DNA of 6,291 bases from Candidatus Halomonas stercoripullorum (GTDB lineage: Bacteria; Pseudomonadota; Gammaproteobacteria; Pseudomonadales; Halomonadaceae): assembly GCA_019114645.1 (NCBI GenBank), contig DXFC01000217.1:1-6291 (forward strand). Direction: 5' to 3'. Shown here piece after piece: positions 1-6,291 of this stretch. Positions within the stretch are counted from its first letter, which is position 1; every line of letters starts with the position of its first letter. Below the pieces are notes generated by a model. That model ran no database searches. It was not told the DNA's origin and saw only the letters and a program-made list of their open reading frames with translations. Both the position numbers and the translations under genes were made by a program.

Positions 1-1063
1 ATTCGACACCAATGGCATTGAGCTTCTGACGTACCGACTTGCGGCGCTGGGTCTGGCCCGGCATGATGAAGGTGCGCCCGATATAGCGATTCTTCATGAA
101 GCCTTCACGGTAAGTCACGCCCAGGTATTGAGCCAGCTCCAGCGCTGACGTACGTGACGTGTCCGGAATCGGAATGACCACATCGATATCATGATCCGGC
201 CAATCGCTGCGAATACGATCCCCCAGCTTGCGGCCCATCTGCATGCGCGTGCCGTAGACATAGGCACCATCGAGAATCGAGTCGGGGCGCGCCAGGTAGA
301 CATGCTCAAAGATACAGGGTGAAAGCTTGGGCTCATCGGCACACTGCTGGGTATGCACCGTGCCATTCATATCCACAAAAATGGCCTCGCCGGGCGCCAG
401 ATCGCGCTGTAGCTCAAAGCCGCCCATATTAAGGGCCACCGATTCCGAGGCGATCATCACCTCTTGTCCCTGTCCTTCATCACGGGTTCCGAACACCACT
501 GGACGAATCCCGTTGGGATCACGGAATGCCACCAGCCCTACGCCGTTGATGATAGCTACCGCGGCATAGCCGCCACGACAGCGCCGGTGTACCCGACGCA
601 CTGCATCAAAAACATCGCTATGGGCGAGATGCAGCCCCTGTTTGCCCAGCTCATGGGCAAAGACATTGAGCAGCACTTCGGAGTCAGAGCTGGTATTGAT
701 GTGACGCAGATCGGAAGAAAAAAGCTCCTGCTTTAGCTGCTCGGCGTTGGTCAAGTTACCGTTGTGCGCCAGCGCAATGCCGTAGGGAGAGTTGACATAG
801 AAAGGCTGCGACTCCGCCTCGCTGGAACAACCCATGGTGGGATAACGCACATGACCAATACCCAGATTACCCTGCAACCGCGCCATATGGCGGGTATGGA
901 ATACGTCGCGCACCAGGCCATTACTCTTGCGCAGCAAGAAGCGACCTTCGCTCCAGGTCATCATTCCGGCAGCGTCCTGACCGCGGTGCTGCAGGACTGT
1001 CAAGGCGTCATAAATCGCCTGGTTCACCGCCTGCTTGGCCAAAAGGCCGACGATACCGCACAT
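1..1063 (-). CDS. purF: Amidophosphoribosyltransferase (glutamine PRPP amidotransferase), N-terminal 354 residues, 3' end cut by window
   Basis: PurF makes 5-phosphoribosylamine from PRPP and glutamine, the first committed step of de novo purine synthesis, in the cytoplasm. I translated the minus strand from ATG at 1063 to the window edge: 354 codons without a stop. The protein begins MCGIVG, so Cys2 becomes the N-terminal nucleophile of the class II (Ntn) glutaminase after Met removal. Other glutaminase residues are in place: HVRYP with Arg73, HNGN at 100-103, and Asp127 in the SSDSE stretch, at the E. coli positions. The phosphoribosyltransferase domain has begun (VVIPIPDTS, then KNRYIGRTFIMPGQ and QRRKSVRQKLN). 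The window ends just before the expected PRPP-binding loop; the E. coli enzyme is 505 residues, so about 150 are missing. An AAGGTGG ribosome binding site lies just upstream. It is 78 bp downstream of cvpA, the classic cvpA-purF pairing. No truncation or frameshift is visible in the part seen. Confidence 0.98.
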   Translation of the reverse strand, partial: MCGIVGLLAKQAVNQAIYDALTVLQHRGQDAAGMMTWSEGRFLLRKSNGLVRDVFHTRHMARLQGNLGIGHVRYPTMGCSSEAESQPFYVNSPYGIALAHNGNLTNAEQLKQELFSSDLRHINTSSDSEVLLNVFAHELGKQGLHLAHSDVFDAVRRVHRRCRGGYAAVAIINGVGLVAFRDPNGIRPVVFGTRDEGQGQEVMIASESVALNMGGFELQRDLAPGEAIFVDMNGTVHTQQCADEPKLSPCIFEHVYLARPDSILDGAYVYGTRMQMGRKLGDRIRSDWPDHDIDVVIPIPDTSRTSALELAQYLGVTYREGFMKNRYIGRTFIMPGQTQRRKSVRQKLNAIGVE

Positions 1064-1141
1064 TCCACCTTACCTCGCTTGCAGGGCGCCGACCGGGTCG
1101 GCAAAGAAAACAGTACTATTGATGGATCACGTGTATAGCGA
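1064..1141 (-). promoter_or_regulatory. cvpA-purF intergenic leader with small inverted repeat
   Basis: This 78-bp gap is the largest in the window. On the minus strand it starts AT-rich (with TTTTCTTT), then has a perfect 6-bp inverted repeat GCCGAC-ccg-GTCGGC at 1102-1088, then a purF ribosome binding site (AGGTAAGGTGG) next to the ATG at 1063. The T-rich run precedes the hairpin and no U-run follows it, so it is not a canonical intrinsic terminator. I see no good match to the E. coli PurR operator (ACGCAAACGTTTTCGT-like). It could hold a purF promoter, an mRNA stabilising structure or an attenuation element; none is proven. Confidence 0.4.
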
Positions 1142-1675
1142 TCACGACCGCTCGGGCAGCGGCAGATTGCGCCAGCTCTCGGGGGCTTCTGGTACACGCC
1201 CTTCCCAGGCTTCGAACTGATCTACGGCCCATTCTCGCAGCTCTTCGAAAGCGGGCCGCACCTCTGCATTCTGCCACGCTTGCAACTGCGCCAATGGCGT
1301 CAGGCCAATCAACACGGTAGCCACTACCAGTATCGCCGCCCCGCGTGCTGCCCCAAAACAGGCTCCGGCCACACGGTTGAAAAATCCCATGCCGACCCAC
1401 TCCACGGCAGCGTGCACCATGCGAATGACAATGCCGCACAGCAACACCACGCCGAGGATCACCAACACGAACGCCAATACCAGGCGCGCATCGGGACTAT
1501 CTATCAAACCGGACAGCAGCTCTGCAACGGGTTCGGCAAACAGGCGTGCCGCCAGCAGCGCAACAATCCATGCAGCCAGGCCCAAACCTTCACGAATCAG
1601 TCCACGCATAAAGCCGGCTAGAGTCGAGACCGCCAGTACTGCCAGGAAAGCCCAGTCGATCCAGGTCAACGTCAT
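1142..1675 (-). CDS. cvpA: CvpA family inner-membrane protein (colicin V production protein)
   Basis: A 177-residue integral membrane protein of the CvpA family. The E. coli member (about 162 residues) was named for its requirement in colicin V production; its molecular function is unsettled and later work links the family to envelope stress tolerance. Four hydrophobic segments are visible at about residues 7-22, 31-47, 65-87 and 102-125. Family signature residues are present: Asp7 in the first helix, Ser17, Gly21, RG at 24-25, RE at 28-29, and an N-R-x-x-G...G-x-x-RG pattern at 100-112. A hydrophilic, Glu- and Trp-containing tail of about 50 residues follows the last helix and ends in a Pro/Arg-rich segment. 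The ATG is one base beyond the dedD stop, with an AAGGGTGA-like binding site inside the dedD end, so translation is probably coupled to dedD. It lies directly upstream of purF, as in enterobacteria. Confidence 0.95.
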   Translation of the reverse strand: MTLTWIDWAFLAVLAVSTLAGFMRGLIREGLGLAAWIVALLAARLFAEPVAELLSGLIDSPDARLVLAFVLVILGVVLLCGIVIRMVHAAVEWVGMGFFNRVAGACFGAARGAAILVVATVLIGLTPLAQLQAWQNAEVRPAFEELREWAVDQFEAWEGRVPEAPESWRNLPLPERS

Positions 1676-1676
1676 G

Positions 1677-2372
1677 TCAGTCTCTCACCCTTACCAACAA
1701 GCCCTGTTCATTAATCTGTTGCTTGATCGCACTGATCGCCCGCTCGCCTGCATCGGAAGAGTCAAAAGGCCCCACATAGACGGTCGTCATGCCATTATCA
1801 CGGAGGCGGCTGTAGGCGGGGAAGCCCTGTTCTTGCAAGCGTGCCTGTAGCCGTTCGGCATTGCCCGCTTCACCAAAGCTGCCGACTTGCACCTCCCACT
1901 CGCCCCCTGGCGTGGTCGGCACGGGTGCCGTACTTGGCGCAGAAGAAGCTTCGCCCTGCAACCGCTCCGAAGCCGCCTGTGCCAGTTCCGCGATGGGATC
2001 CGGCCGTGGTGCTTCGGTCTCCGCCACGTCGGGTGATTCAGATGGTGATGCCGGCTCCTGCACCGCCACGGCCGGCGCGGCATCGACAGGGGGCGGCGTC
2101 TCGGCTGCGCTTGATTCGCTCGTCTGGGGGGCTGTCGGCCCCGTCTCGCCAGAGCTAGCCTGCTGCGGCATCTGGATTTCGCCGAGACTGGCGGGTGGCT
2201 GCGGGTCGGGCACGTCACGCCGCTCCACAGGTACCGGTTGTTCGATTGTCAGCACCGGCTGTGGGCGCTCGCCGCGAGGCGCCGGCTCGTCCAACAGCAT
2301 GGGCACAAAAATCAACGCCAGGGCGATCAGGATGATCGCACCACTAACACGTTCACGCATACCGTATTTCAT
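1677..2372 (-). CDS. dedD: DedD-like SPOR domain cell-division protein
   Basis: A 231-residue bitopic inner-membrane protein. A short basic N-terminus (MKYGMRERV) leads into one transmembrane helix at about 9-27 ending FVPMLLD, which is typical of DedD. A roughly 130-residue linker rich in Pro, Ala, Ser, Thr and Glu (29-157) spans the periplasm and is probably disordered. A C-terminal SPOR domain follows at about 158-230, with WEVQVGSF at 159-166 and VYVGPF at 198-203. SPOR domains bind denuded glycan strands made by amidases at the division septum, so the likely role is at the septal ring during constriction. Its position between folC and cvpA matches dedD in E. coli and Pseudomonas. The start at 2372 is supported by an AGGAGG ribosome binding site 11 bases upstream; a second ATG four codons in lies too far from it. 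Confidence 0.93.
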   Translation of the reverse strand: MKYGMRERVSGAIILIALALIFVPMLLDEPAPRGERPQPVLTIEQPVPVERRDVPDPQPPASLGEIQMPQQASSGETGPTAPQTSESSAAETPPPVDAAPAVAVQEPASPSESPDVAETEAPRPDPIAELAQAASERLQGEASSAPSTAPVPTTPGGEWEVQVGSFGEAGNAERLQARLQEQGFPAYSRLRDNGMTTVYVGPFDSSDAGERAISAIKQQINEQGLLVRVRD

Positions 2373-2382
2373 CGTGCAATCG

Positions 2383-2389
2383 CCCTCCT
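2383..2389 (-). promoter_or_regulatory. Ribosome binding site of dedD
   Basis: AGGAGGG on the minus strand in the 25-bp folC-dedD gap. There are 11 bases between AGGAGG and the ATG at 2372. It is the strongest Shine-Dalgarno match in the window and decides the dedD start in favour of the first ATG over the one at codon 5. Confidence 0.7.
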
Positions 2390-2397
2390 GCGCCCCG

Positions 2398-3666
2398 CTA
2401 CACCTGTTTCCATGCCAGTATGGCCGCTACCGTGAAAAACGAGCCACACACTAGCACCCGATCATTCTGTGCCAGCCTGGCACTTAGCCATTCGGCACCT
2501 GCCTCTGGCGAGACGGCCTGGTGGGCGACCCGTCCTCCCTGTGCTGTGATGCACCCAGCCAGCTCGGCAGCACTGCGTCCTCGTTCACCGGCCAGGCTCA
2601 CCGCAATCCAGGCATCCGCCACCCCACTGAGAGCCTGGATAACCCCCTCGGCGTCTTTATCCTCCAGCATGCCCAGCAAGACCCAGGTACGCCCTGTGCA
2701 CGACTGCCGCGTGAAGCGCTCAGCAACATAAGCAGCGGCATGCGGGTTGTGGCCCACGTCAAGACACCACTGTCCCAGCCACTGCATGCGCCCGGGCAAA
2801 CACACCCCGTGTAACGCCCGGCGACTATCCGCTTCATTAAGCTCAATGCCTGTCGCAAGCAGTGCCTGCAGCGCCGTTGCCGCATTATCCAGCGGCAGCC
2901 CTGGGTCAGGCAGGGCATCCAAACGCAACACAGCACCCGTATCAGTGGTACCGCTCCAGCTGAAGCTGTCCGGACCCTGGGCTTGCCAGTGATAAGCCTG
3001 CCCCAGCGATAGACTGACAGCCCCTTGCTCCTGTGCCGCCTGACTTACACTGGCGGGCAACTCCCGACTCCCCAGTACCACAGGACAGCCGGAACGCATG
3101 ATGCCGGCCTTCTCGCGACCAATAACGGCAAGGTCATCACCCAGGTAACTGGCGTGGTCGTGGGCAATCGTGGTGATAACCGCAACGTCGGCGTCGATCA
3201 CATTGACCGCATCGAGCCGGCCACCAAGGCCCACCTCCAATACCACAAGATCCGGCTGCTGCCGGGCAAACAGTGCCAATGCCGCCAAAGTGCCGACTTC
3301 AAAATAGGTCAGGCTGATGGGCTTCACAGCAAGACGCGCTGCTTCCACCTCCTCAAAGGCAGAAATCAGCGCGTCATCAGCTACCGCTTGACCGTCCAGG
3401 CACACCCTTTCGTTGTAGCGCAGCAGGTGGGGTGAGGTGTAAGTCGCCGTGCTCAGGCCATGAGCCCGGGCCAAGGCTTCCAGCATGGCCACGGTTGAGC
3501 CCTTGCCATTGGTACCGGCGACAGTAATGACCCGTGGCGCCAGGCGCATCTTGAGCAGCCCCATACGCCGTGCGACCTCGGCAACCCGCTCAAGGCCCAG
3601 ATCTATCCCTACCGGATGGGCCTGTTCCAGGTATTCAAGCCAGGCCTCCAGCGTACCCAAACGCAT
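2398..3666 (-). CDS. folC: Bifunctional dihydrofolate synthase / folylpolyglutamate synthase
   Basis: FolC adds glutamate to dihydropteroate to give dihydrofolate and then extends the gamma-glutamyl tail of reduced folates, using ATP, in the cytoplasm. From the ATG at 3666 it is 422 residues, the same as the E. coli protein. Visible elements are: an N-terminal pteroate-binding loop (IDLGLERV, about 21-28), the P-loop GTNGKGST (51-58), TSPHL with RYNERV (about 77-88), YFEVGT (Glu123), LEVGLGGRLDA (Glu144), DHASYLG (His171), and GREKAGI, whose Lys186 aligns with the carbamylated lysine of E. coli. In the C-terminal domain are LPGR (Arg293), DVGHNPHAA (303-311) and VLVCGSFFTVA near the end. The reading frame continues up through GTG and ATG to TTG at 3681. 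I prefer 3666 because of a ribosome binding site and the N-terminal length recalled for Pseudomonas FolC. It sits 18 bp after accD and 25 bp before dedD, so it is almost certainly in the same operon. Confidence 0.96.
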   Translation of the reverse strand: MRLGTLEAWLEYLEQAHPVGIDLGLERVAEVARRMGLLKMRLAPRVITVAGTNGKGSTVAMLEALARAHGLSTATYTSPHLLRYNERVCLDGQAVADDALISAFEEVEAARLAVKPISLTYFEVGTLAALALFARQQPDLVVLEVGLGGRLDAVNVIDADVAVITTIAHDHASYLGDDLAVIGREKAGIMRSGCPVVLGSRELPASVSQAAQEQGAVSLSLGQAYHWQAQGPDSFSWSGTTDTGAVLRLDALPDPGLPLDNAATALQALLATGIELNEADSRRALHGVCLPGRMQWLGQWCLDVGHNPHAAAYVAERFTRQSCTGRTWVLLGMLEDKDAEGVIQALSGVADAWIAVSLAGERGRSAAELAGCITAQGGRVAHQAVSPEAGAEWLSARLAQNDRVLVCGSFFTVAAILAWKQV

Positions 3667-3673
3667 CGCAGAC

Positions 3674-3679
3674 ATCACC
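3674..3679 (-). promoter_or_regulatory. Probable ribosome binding site choosing the folC start
   Basis: GGTGAT on the minus strand matches the 3' half of the full anti-16S complement (TAAGGAGGTGATC) and lies 7 bases before the ATG at 3666. It contains the upstream in-frame GTG and overlaps the ATG at 3675, neither of which has a purine-rich motif at a proper distance. This favours 3666 as the folC start, though the match is weak. Confidence 0.45.
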
Positions 3680-3684
3680 AAGCG

Positions 3685-4719
<1,035 letters not shown>

Positions 4720-4786
4720 CAGATAGGCTTCCGTATGCTGTTATGCCCGGCCAGGCCGGGCTTATGAGTCAAATTCGTAGGCAACG
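4720..4786 (-). promoter_or_regulatory. trpA-accD intergenic region
   Basis: This 67-bp gap holds the GC palindrome at 4745-4761 and the accD ribosome binding site (GGAAG on the minus strand). Read on the minus strand, TTTGAC lies before the palindrome and TAACAG after it, but they are about 23 bases apart, too far for a normal sigma-70 promoter. It may be a partial transcription boundary between the trp genes and the accD-folC genes; this is inferred from the spacing and structure only. Confidence 0.4.
4745..4761. terminator. Perfect GC-rich palindrome, possible weak terminator or attenuating hairpin
   Basis: GCCCGGCC-a-GGCCGGGC is a perfect 8-bp inverted repeat around one central base. In RNA it would form a 6-7 bp very GC-rich stem with a 3-5 base loop. 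It is flanked by TTAT on both sides on the plus strand, so on the minus strand the hairpin is followed by ATAAC rather than a U-run. It is therefore not a textbook intrinsic terminator. It could act as a leaky terminator, a barrier to exonucleases protecting trpA mRNA, or a REP-like element. Confidence 0.4.
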
Positions 4787-5602
4787 CTAGCGCGCCGGCA
4801 ACGCATCCAGTGCCTGGCGCATTTCACCCAACACCGCCTTGAGCTCAGCGGCAATCAGCTCGGGCTGTTCGGCCTTCTCGGCGATACGGCTCACCAGAGC
4901 ACTGCCGACGATGACACCATCCGCAACCTTGCCGACTTCCGCGGCGGAAGCGCCGTCGCGAATGCCAAAACCAACGCACAACGGCAGATCGGTCAACTCG
5001 CGCAGTGGCGCCAGGTGGTCCGCAACGTCCTCTGCATTGAGTGTTGCCGCCCCCGTTACCCCCTTGAGAGCGACGTAATAGAGATAGCCTTCACCATGGG
5101 CACATATTGTAGCGGCCCGCTCACGCGATGTGGTAGGGGCGACAAGAAAGATCGTCGCCACACCTTGCTGCTTGAGTAGCGGCCCTAGTTCGTCGGCCTC
5201 TTCAGGTGGCATGTCTACCGTCAGCACGCCGTCAACACCAGCGGCGGCGGCCTGCTCGGCGAAAGCCGCCATGCCGATGCGCTCTACAGGGTTGAGGTAA
5301 CCCATCAGCACGACCGGGGTGTCACTGTCACGTTGACGGAACTCACGTACCATCTCGAACAGGTCGGTCAGGCGGACCTTGTGCGCCAGGGCCCGCTCGC
5401 ACGCCTTCTGAATGACCGGGCCATCGGCCATGGGGTCAGAAAACGGCACGCCCAGCTCGACCACGTCGGCACCTGCCTCTACCAGCGCATGCATGAACTC
5501 GACGGTATAGCCAGGCGCCGGGTCACCCGCTGTAATAAAAGGGATCAGAGCCCGGCGGCCATCAGCCTTGAGCTCGGCAAAACGCCGATCAATACGATTC
5601 AT
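4787..5602 (-). CDS. trpA: Tryptophan synthase alpha subunit
   Basis: TrpA cleaves indole-3-glycerol phosphate to indole and glyceraldehyde-3-phosphate and passes indole through a tunnel to TrpB in the alpha2-beta2 complex. The protein has 271 residues against 268 in E. coli and is colinear with it. The TIM-barrel catalytic acids are visible: Glu49 in VVELGVPFSDP and Asp60 in MADGP. Also present are LMGYLNP (99-105), VDMPPEEA (129-136), Tyr175, the mobile loop 6 segment KGVTGA (180-185), and the phosphate-binding VGFGI (210-214) and VGSALV (232-237). The ATG lies 9 bases after the trpB stop with a good ribosome binding site, so trpB and trpA are co-transcribed and probably made in equal amounts. 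The protein ends with a short LPAR tail. No missing key residues. Confidence 0.98.
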   Translation of the reverse strand: MNRIDRRFAELKADGRRALIPFITAGDPAPGYTVEFMHALVEAGADVVELGVPFSDPMADGPVIQKACERALAHKVRLTDLFEMVREFRQRDSDTPVVLMGYLNPVERIGMAAFAEQAAAAGVDGVLTVDMPPEEADELGPLLKQQGVATIFLVAPTTSRERAATICAHGEGYLYYVALKGVTGAATLNAEDVADHLAPLRELTDLPLCVGFGIRDGASAAEVGKVADGVIVGSALVSRIAEKAEQPELIAAELKAVLGEMRQALDALPAR

Positions 5603-5607
5603 CTTGT

Positions 5608-5614
5608 CCCCTTA
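5608..5614 (-). promoter_or_regulatory. trpA ribosome binding site overlapping the trpB stop codon
   Basis: On the minus strand the sequence TAAGGGG combines the trpB stop codon (TAA, 5614-5612) with a Shine-Dalgarno-like GGGG, followed by ACAAG and the trpA ATG at 5602. Ribosomes ending trpB would sit directly on the trpA initiation region, a normal arrangement for translational coupling of the two subunits. Confidence 0.6.
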
Positions 5615-6291
5615 GATCTCAATGCCGTCGAGTTTGGCGACAGTATGGATATCCTTGTCGCCACGCCCGGAGAGGTTAACCACGATGTTCTGGTCGGGGC
5701 TCAGCGTCGGCGCCAGCTGCTTGGCATAGGCCAAGGCATGGGCTGACTCCAGTGCCGGCATGATGCCTTCCACCCGGGTCAACTCACGGAATGCTTCCAG
5801 TACGGCATTATCGTTGGCAGCCACATACTGCACCCGTCCCACATCACTCCACAGCGAGTGCTCGGGACCGACACCGGGATAGTCCAGCCCGGCCGAGATG
5901 GAGTGGGTATCCGCCACCTGCCCGCCTTCGTCGGACATCAAGTAAGTACGATTGCCGTGCAGCACTCCACGCGGCGCCCCCGAGGAGATCGGCGCGGCGT
6001 GGCGCCCGGTCTCAAGACCGTCACCACCGGCCTCGACGCCATACATGGCTACCGTGTCATCTTCTACGAAGGGATAGAACAGACCCATGGCATTGGAGCC
6101 GCCACCCACACAGGCCACTAGCGCATCGGGCAGTTTGCCAAACTCTTCGAGACTCTGCCGCCGTGCCTCACGGCCAATTACTGAATTGAAGTCACGAACC
6201 AGCATCGGATAAGGATGCGGCCCAGCCACGGTGCCGATGATGTAGAAGGTGTTGTCGACGTTGGTGACCCAGTCGCGCAGCGCTTCGTTCA
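5612..6291 (-). CDS. trpB: Tryptophan synthase beta subunit, C-terminal 225 residues, 5' end cut by window
   Basis: TrpB is the PLP enzyme that condenses indole with serine to give tryptophan. The frame is open from the stop at 5614-5612 to the window edge (first full codon at 6289-6287). The GTG at 6229 is internal, as the conserved segment continues upstream as NEALRDWV and TFYIIGTVAGPHPYP. About 175 N-terminal residues, including the PLP lysine (Lys87 in E. coli), lie outside. Visible parts are: AGPHPYPML, the PLP phosphate loop VGGGSNAMG, GVEAGGDGLETGRH, SISAGLDYPGVGPEH, GIMPALESAHALA (its Glu corresponds to E. coli Glu350) and VNLSGRGDKDIHTV (its Ser contacts the PLP ring nitrogen). Two alanines replace residues often seen as Ser or Thr (for example ESAHALA for ESSHALA), which is minor. 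It leads directly into trpA. Confidence 0.98.
   Translation of the reverse strand, partial: NEALRDWVTNVDNTFYIIGTVAGPHPYPMLVRDFNSVIGREARRQSLEEFGKLPDALVACVGGGSNAMGLFYPFVEDDTVAMYGVEAGGDGLETGRHAAPISSGAPRGVLHGNRTYLMSDEGGQVADTHSISAGLDYPGVGPEHSLWSDVGRVQYVAANDNAVLEAFRELTRVEGIMPALESAHALAYAKQLAPTLSPDQNIVVNLSGRGDKDIHTVAKLDGIEI

Noticed and set aside
464..1138. Plus-strand open frames (464-736 and 764-1138) suggesting genes where no minus-strand frame closes
   Set aside because: The minus strand here is continuous PurF coding sequence (354 codons checked by translation) that simply has no stop inside the window; the plus-strand frames are antisense shadows.
1116..1439. 107-codon open frame on the minus strand overlapping the cvpA 3' half and the following gap
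   Set aside because: Out of frame with the recognisable CvpA protein, Arg/Gly-rich with no domain, and it does not explain the gap.
1787..2218. 143-codon Arg-rich open frame on the minus strand inside dedD
   Set aside because: It is a second frame of the same linker DNA, dominated by Arg, Pro and Ser; the SPOR-containing frame is the real one.
1861..2454. 197-codon open frame on the plus strand opposite dedD
   Set aside because: It is Gly/Ser/Ala/Cys-rich low-complexity sequence exactly opposite the Pro/Ser/Ala/Glu linker of dedD, with no recognisable domain; a composition artefact of a GC-rich repeat-like linker.
4762..4786. Possible -35 (TTTGAC on the minus strand) for an accD promoter
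   Set aside because: The nearest -10-like sequence, TAACAG, is about 23 bases away across the palindrome, too far for sigma-70, and no closer match is seen.
5333..5746. 137-codon open frame on the plus strand across the trpA-trpB junction
   Set aside because: Antisense to two well-conserved enzymes and without recognisable features.

Overview
The window is a dense, ordinary-looking piece of proteobacterial core chromosome with every real gene on the minus strand. Read in the direction of transcription (high to low coordinate) the order is trpB (5' end outside the window) - trpA - accD - folC - dedD (SPOR protein) - cvpA - purF (3' end outside the window). The moderately GC-rich composition, the gammaproteobacterial character of each protein and the acidic tail on AccD suggest a gammaproteobacterium, most plausibly a halophilic one of the Halomonas/Chromohalobacter type. 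That genus-level placement is inference from recalled family features, not a database match.

Layout: 6291-5612 carries the C-terminal 225 residues of tryptophan synthase beta. Nine bases on is trpA (5602-4787), whose ribosome binding site shares bases with the trpB stop codon. A 67-bp gap with a perfect 8+1+8 GC palindrome separates trpA from accD (4719-3685), the carboxyltransferase beta subunit of acetyl-CoA carboxylase, which has a 53-residue acidic C-terminal extension. folC (3666-2398, or a slightly earlier start) follows closely, then after 25 bp dedD (2372-1677), after one base cvpA (1675-1142), and after 78 bp purF (1063-1), which runs off the window just before its PRPP-binding motif.

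Functionally the cluster joins the last step of tryptophan synthesis (TrpAB), the first committed step of fatty acid synthesis (AccD), folate activation and polyglutamylation (FolC), a septal peptidoglycan-binding protein (DedD), an inner-membrane protein of unclear role historically tied to purF (CvpA), and the first committed step of purine synthesis (PurF). FolC and PurF are linked through one-carbon folates used in purine synthesis. Gaps of 1-25 bp between most genes indicate co-transcription. The two larger gaps (67 and 78 bp), each with an inverted repeat, are the only obvious places for internal transcriptional control.

I see no mobile element, CRISPR array, tRNA/rRNA, defence gene or frameshifted gene. 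No stretch over 300 bases lacks a gene. I found no convincing new system; the observations listed are modest.
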